Source: Ministeria vibrans ATCC 50519 (lineage: Eukaryota; Opisthokonta; Filasterea). From it: a stretch of DNA of 28,336 nucleotides. Position numbers and translations under genes: made by a program. The stretch spans positions 7,628-35,963 of the forward strand of contig CALSCP010001049.1 in the NCBI GenBank assembly GCA_943704425.1, in the 5' to 3' direction. The notes under the pieces were generated by a model that ran no database searches, was not told where the DNA came from, and saw nothing but the letters and a program-made list of their open reading frames with translations. This document shows, one piece after another, positions 27,196-28,336 of the stretch (position 1 is its first letter; each line of letters opens with the position of its first letter).

Positions 27196-28207
27196 ATGAA
27201 ACAAACACTATCATCTCTATTATGCTCTCTTCAGTCGACACTTCCGAACGAGGTTTGAAAAGAAAACAAGAAAAAAAAGAAAACGAAAAAAACAATATTA
27301 TTTGACAGGTCGATTACGCGTTTGATGCGCTCTGCCGAACGAGTGCGCGCGAGTCGCTGCTCCTCGAACAGGCACATGCGGCGGAGCGTGCGGCCATTGT
27401 TGATCTGCTGTTTGCCTACACGCCGCTGCAGAGTCTCGATTCGTTCGACGATTCCGTTTCGGCCGTGTGGGCACCTTCCTCGCCAGCCCCCGACAGCATC
27501 CCCGTCGCCCTGACCCGGATTACGCAGGTTCTCGACATTATGCGCAACTGGAGCTTTGACGTGGCCAGCATCCCGGCGCTCGTCGAGAGCCGCTGTGCAC
27601 TGCCCTTCCTCAGGCGCTGTCTGCAGGCCGACGTGCACCCACTGCGCCATGGTGCCGCCGACACCGTGGTGAACATCTGCAAGGTTGCACCGCTGCGGGC
27701 CATTAGCGAGAGCACCGGCTGGATCGTGGACGGCTTTCTCATGGACTGGCTTCATGAGTCGACGGATCGCATTGAGGTGCTTGCTGCTTTGGCGCTTGTT
27801 GCTGCCATTGCCAGCAACAGTGGCAACAAGTCGTTTGTCGAAGACGAACTCGCCTCTGGTGCTCTCGAACGCATCGCCGAGTTACTGGTTGCGTCCGACA
27901 CTGCCATTGTCATTGGGGCTCTCGAGGCACTCTACCAAGTGTCTCTGGTGGGCGACGCAGCGCACCGCTTCGGCTGGAAAACCTTAAGGTTCGAGCACCA
28001 CTTTGAAGCCGAATTTCCCGCCCTTTAACCTGCTTTGATACTCTACACTCTCTTTTCTCTTTCCTTTGCGTCTGCAGAACACTGGAGATTCTTTGTGACT
28101 TTGACTACACTCTGTACGAGTCGCACGTTCCGTCGACGCCTTTGAGTAACGCTTCCAATTCTGCCGAGCACGACTCTGACACCTTCACCACAAGTGCACA
28201 ATGGTAA
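27196..28207 (+). CDS. ARID2/RSC9-like armadillo-type chromatin-remodelling subunit, perhaps 5' part only
   Basis: Exons: 27196-27252, 27309-27988 and from 28078. The exon 1 to 2 junction gives SLQSTLPNEVDYAFDALCRT, which matches the LPNEVDFAIN segment that opens the armadillo-like domain of ARID2/BAF200, a subunit of PBAF/RSC-type SWI/SNF remodellers. Later matches are ITQVLDIMRNWSFD and IGALEALYQVSLVGDAA. The frame reaches TAA at 28205-28207 (288 aa), but the same place reads ATG|GTAAAC, a plausible splice donor. Since ARID2 proteins continue with an RFX-type domain, the gene may go on past the (AG)n tract. No ARID domain precedes it: NEMF ends 109 bp upstream of the first ATG. Homology is fairly clear; the 3' end is open. 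Confidence 0.7.
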
Positions 28208-28227
28208 ACACAAATGCAATGACCAAG

Positions 28228-28336
<109 letters not shown>

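Noticed and set aside
28078-28207. Firm stop for the ARID2-like gene at 28205-28207
   Set aside because: Not accepted as certain, because GTAAAC overlaps the stop and would be a normal donor. Both endings are reported.

Overview
The window is nuclear DNA of a unicellular or otherwise compact eukaryote that I cannot name. Nearly every gene is split by short GT-AG introns, exons are G+C-rich while introns and spacers are A+T-rich, there is an intron-bearing tRNA gene, and the protein set is eukaryotic (Ku80, peroxisomal ABCD transporter, NEMF/Rqc2, a BLOC-1-like protein, an ARID2/RSC9-like protein). Both edges lie inside long dinucleotide repeats, (GT)n on the left and (AG)n on the right, and one 10-base N gap lies in an intron, so this may be a whole contig that broke at repeats. 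Exon coordinates below were built by hand from splice sites, reading phase and known protein families; no transcript data were available.

Layout, left to right: the 3' end of a glyoxylate/hydroxypyruvate reductase gene (+); a tRNA gene, probably Met-CAT, with an extra insertion (-); Ku80 (-, 10 exons, 742 aa); an acid ceramidase-like hydrolase (-, 5 exons, 376 aa); IMP dehydrogenase (+, 7 exons, 513 aa), divergent from the ceramidase gene; an ABCD1-type fatty-acyl ABC half-transporter (+, 10 exons, 725 aa); about 2.8 kb of transposon debris holding a DDE-transposase helix-turn-helix fragment between inverted repeats and a decayed RNase H-like fragment; a 1141-aa LRR-Roc-COR-caspase protein (-, 5 exons); a glucose-6-phosphate 1-epimerase-like gene (+), divergent from it; a small coiled-coil protein like BLOC-1 subunit 5 (+); NEMF/Rqc2 (+, 9 exons, 1082 aa); and an ARID2/RSC9-like armadillo protein (+) that runs to the right edge.

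Most genes are unrelated housekeeping genes (purine synthesis, peroxisomal and lysosomal lipid metabolism, double-strand-break repair, ribosome quality control). The standout is the LRR-Roc-COR-caspase gene at 15268-20159. It joins a leucine-rich sensor, an LRRK2-like GTPase module and a C14 caspase domain with an apparently intact His/Cys dyad in one polypeptide, which suggests a GTP-gated cell-death or immune receptor. The intron between its LRR and Roc parts holds nine regular 89-bp units and one shorter divergent unit. Read on the gene's strand, each regular unit is an 86-nt intron-like sequence (GTAAG...TTAG) followed by a variable triplet. The array therefore looks like tandem introns separated by one-codon candidate microexons, and this is the feature most worth testing.
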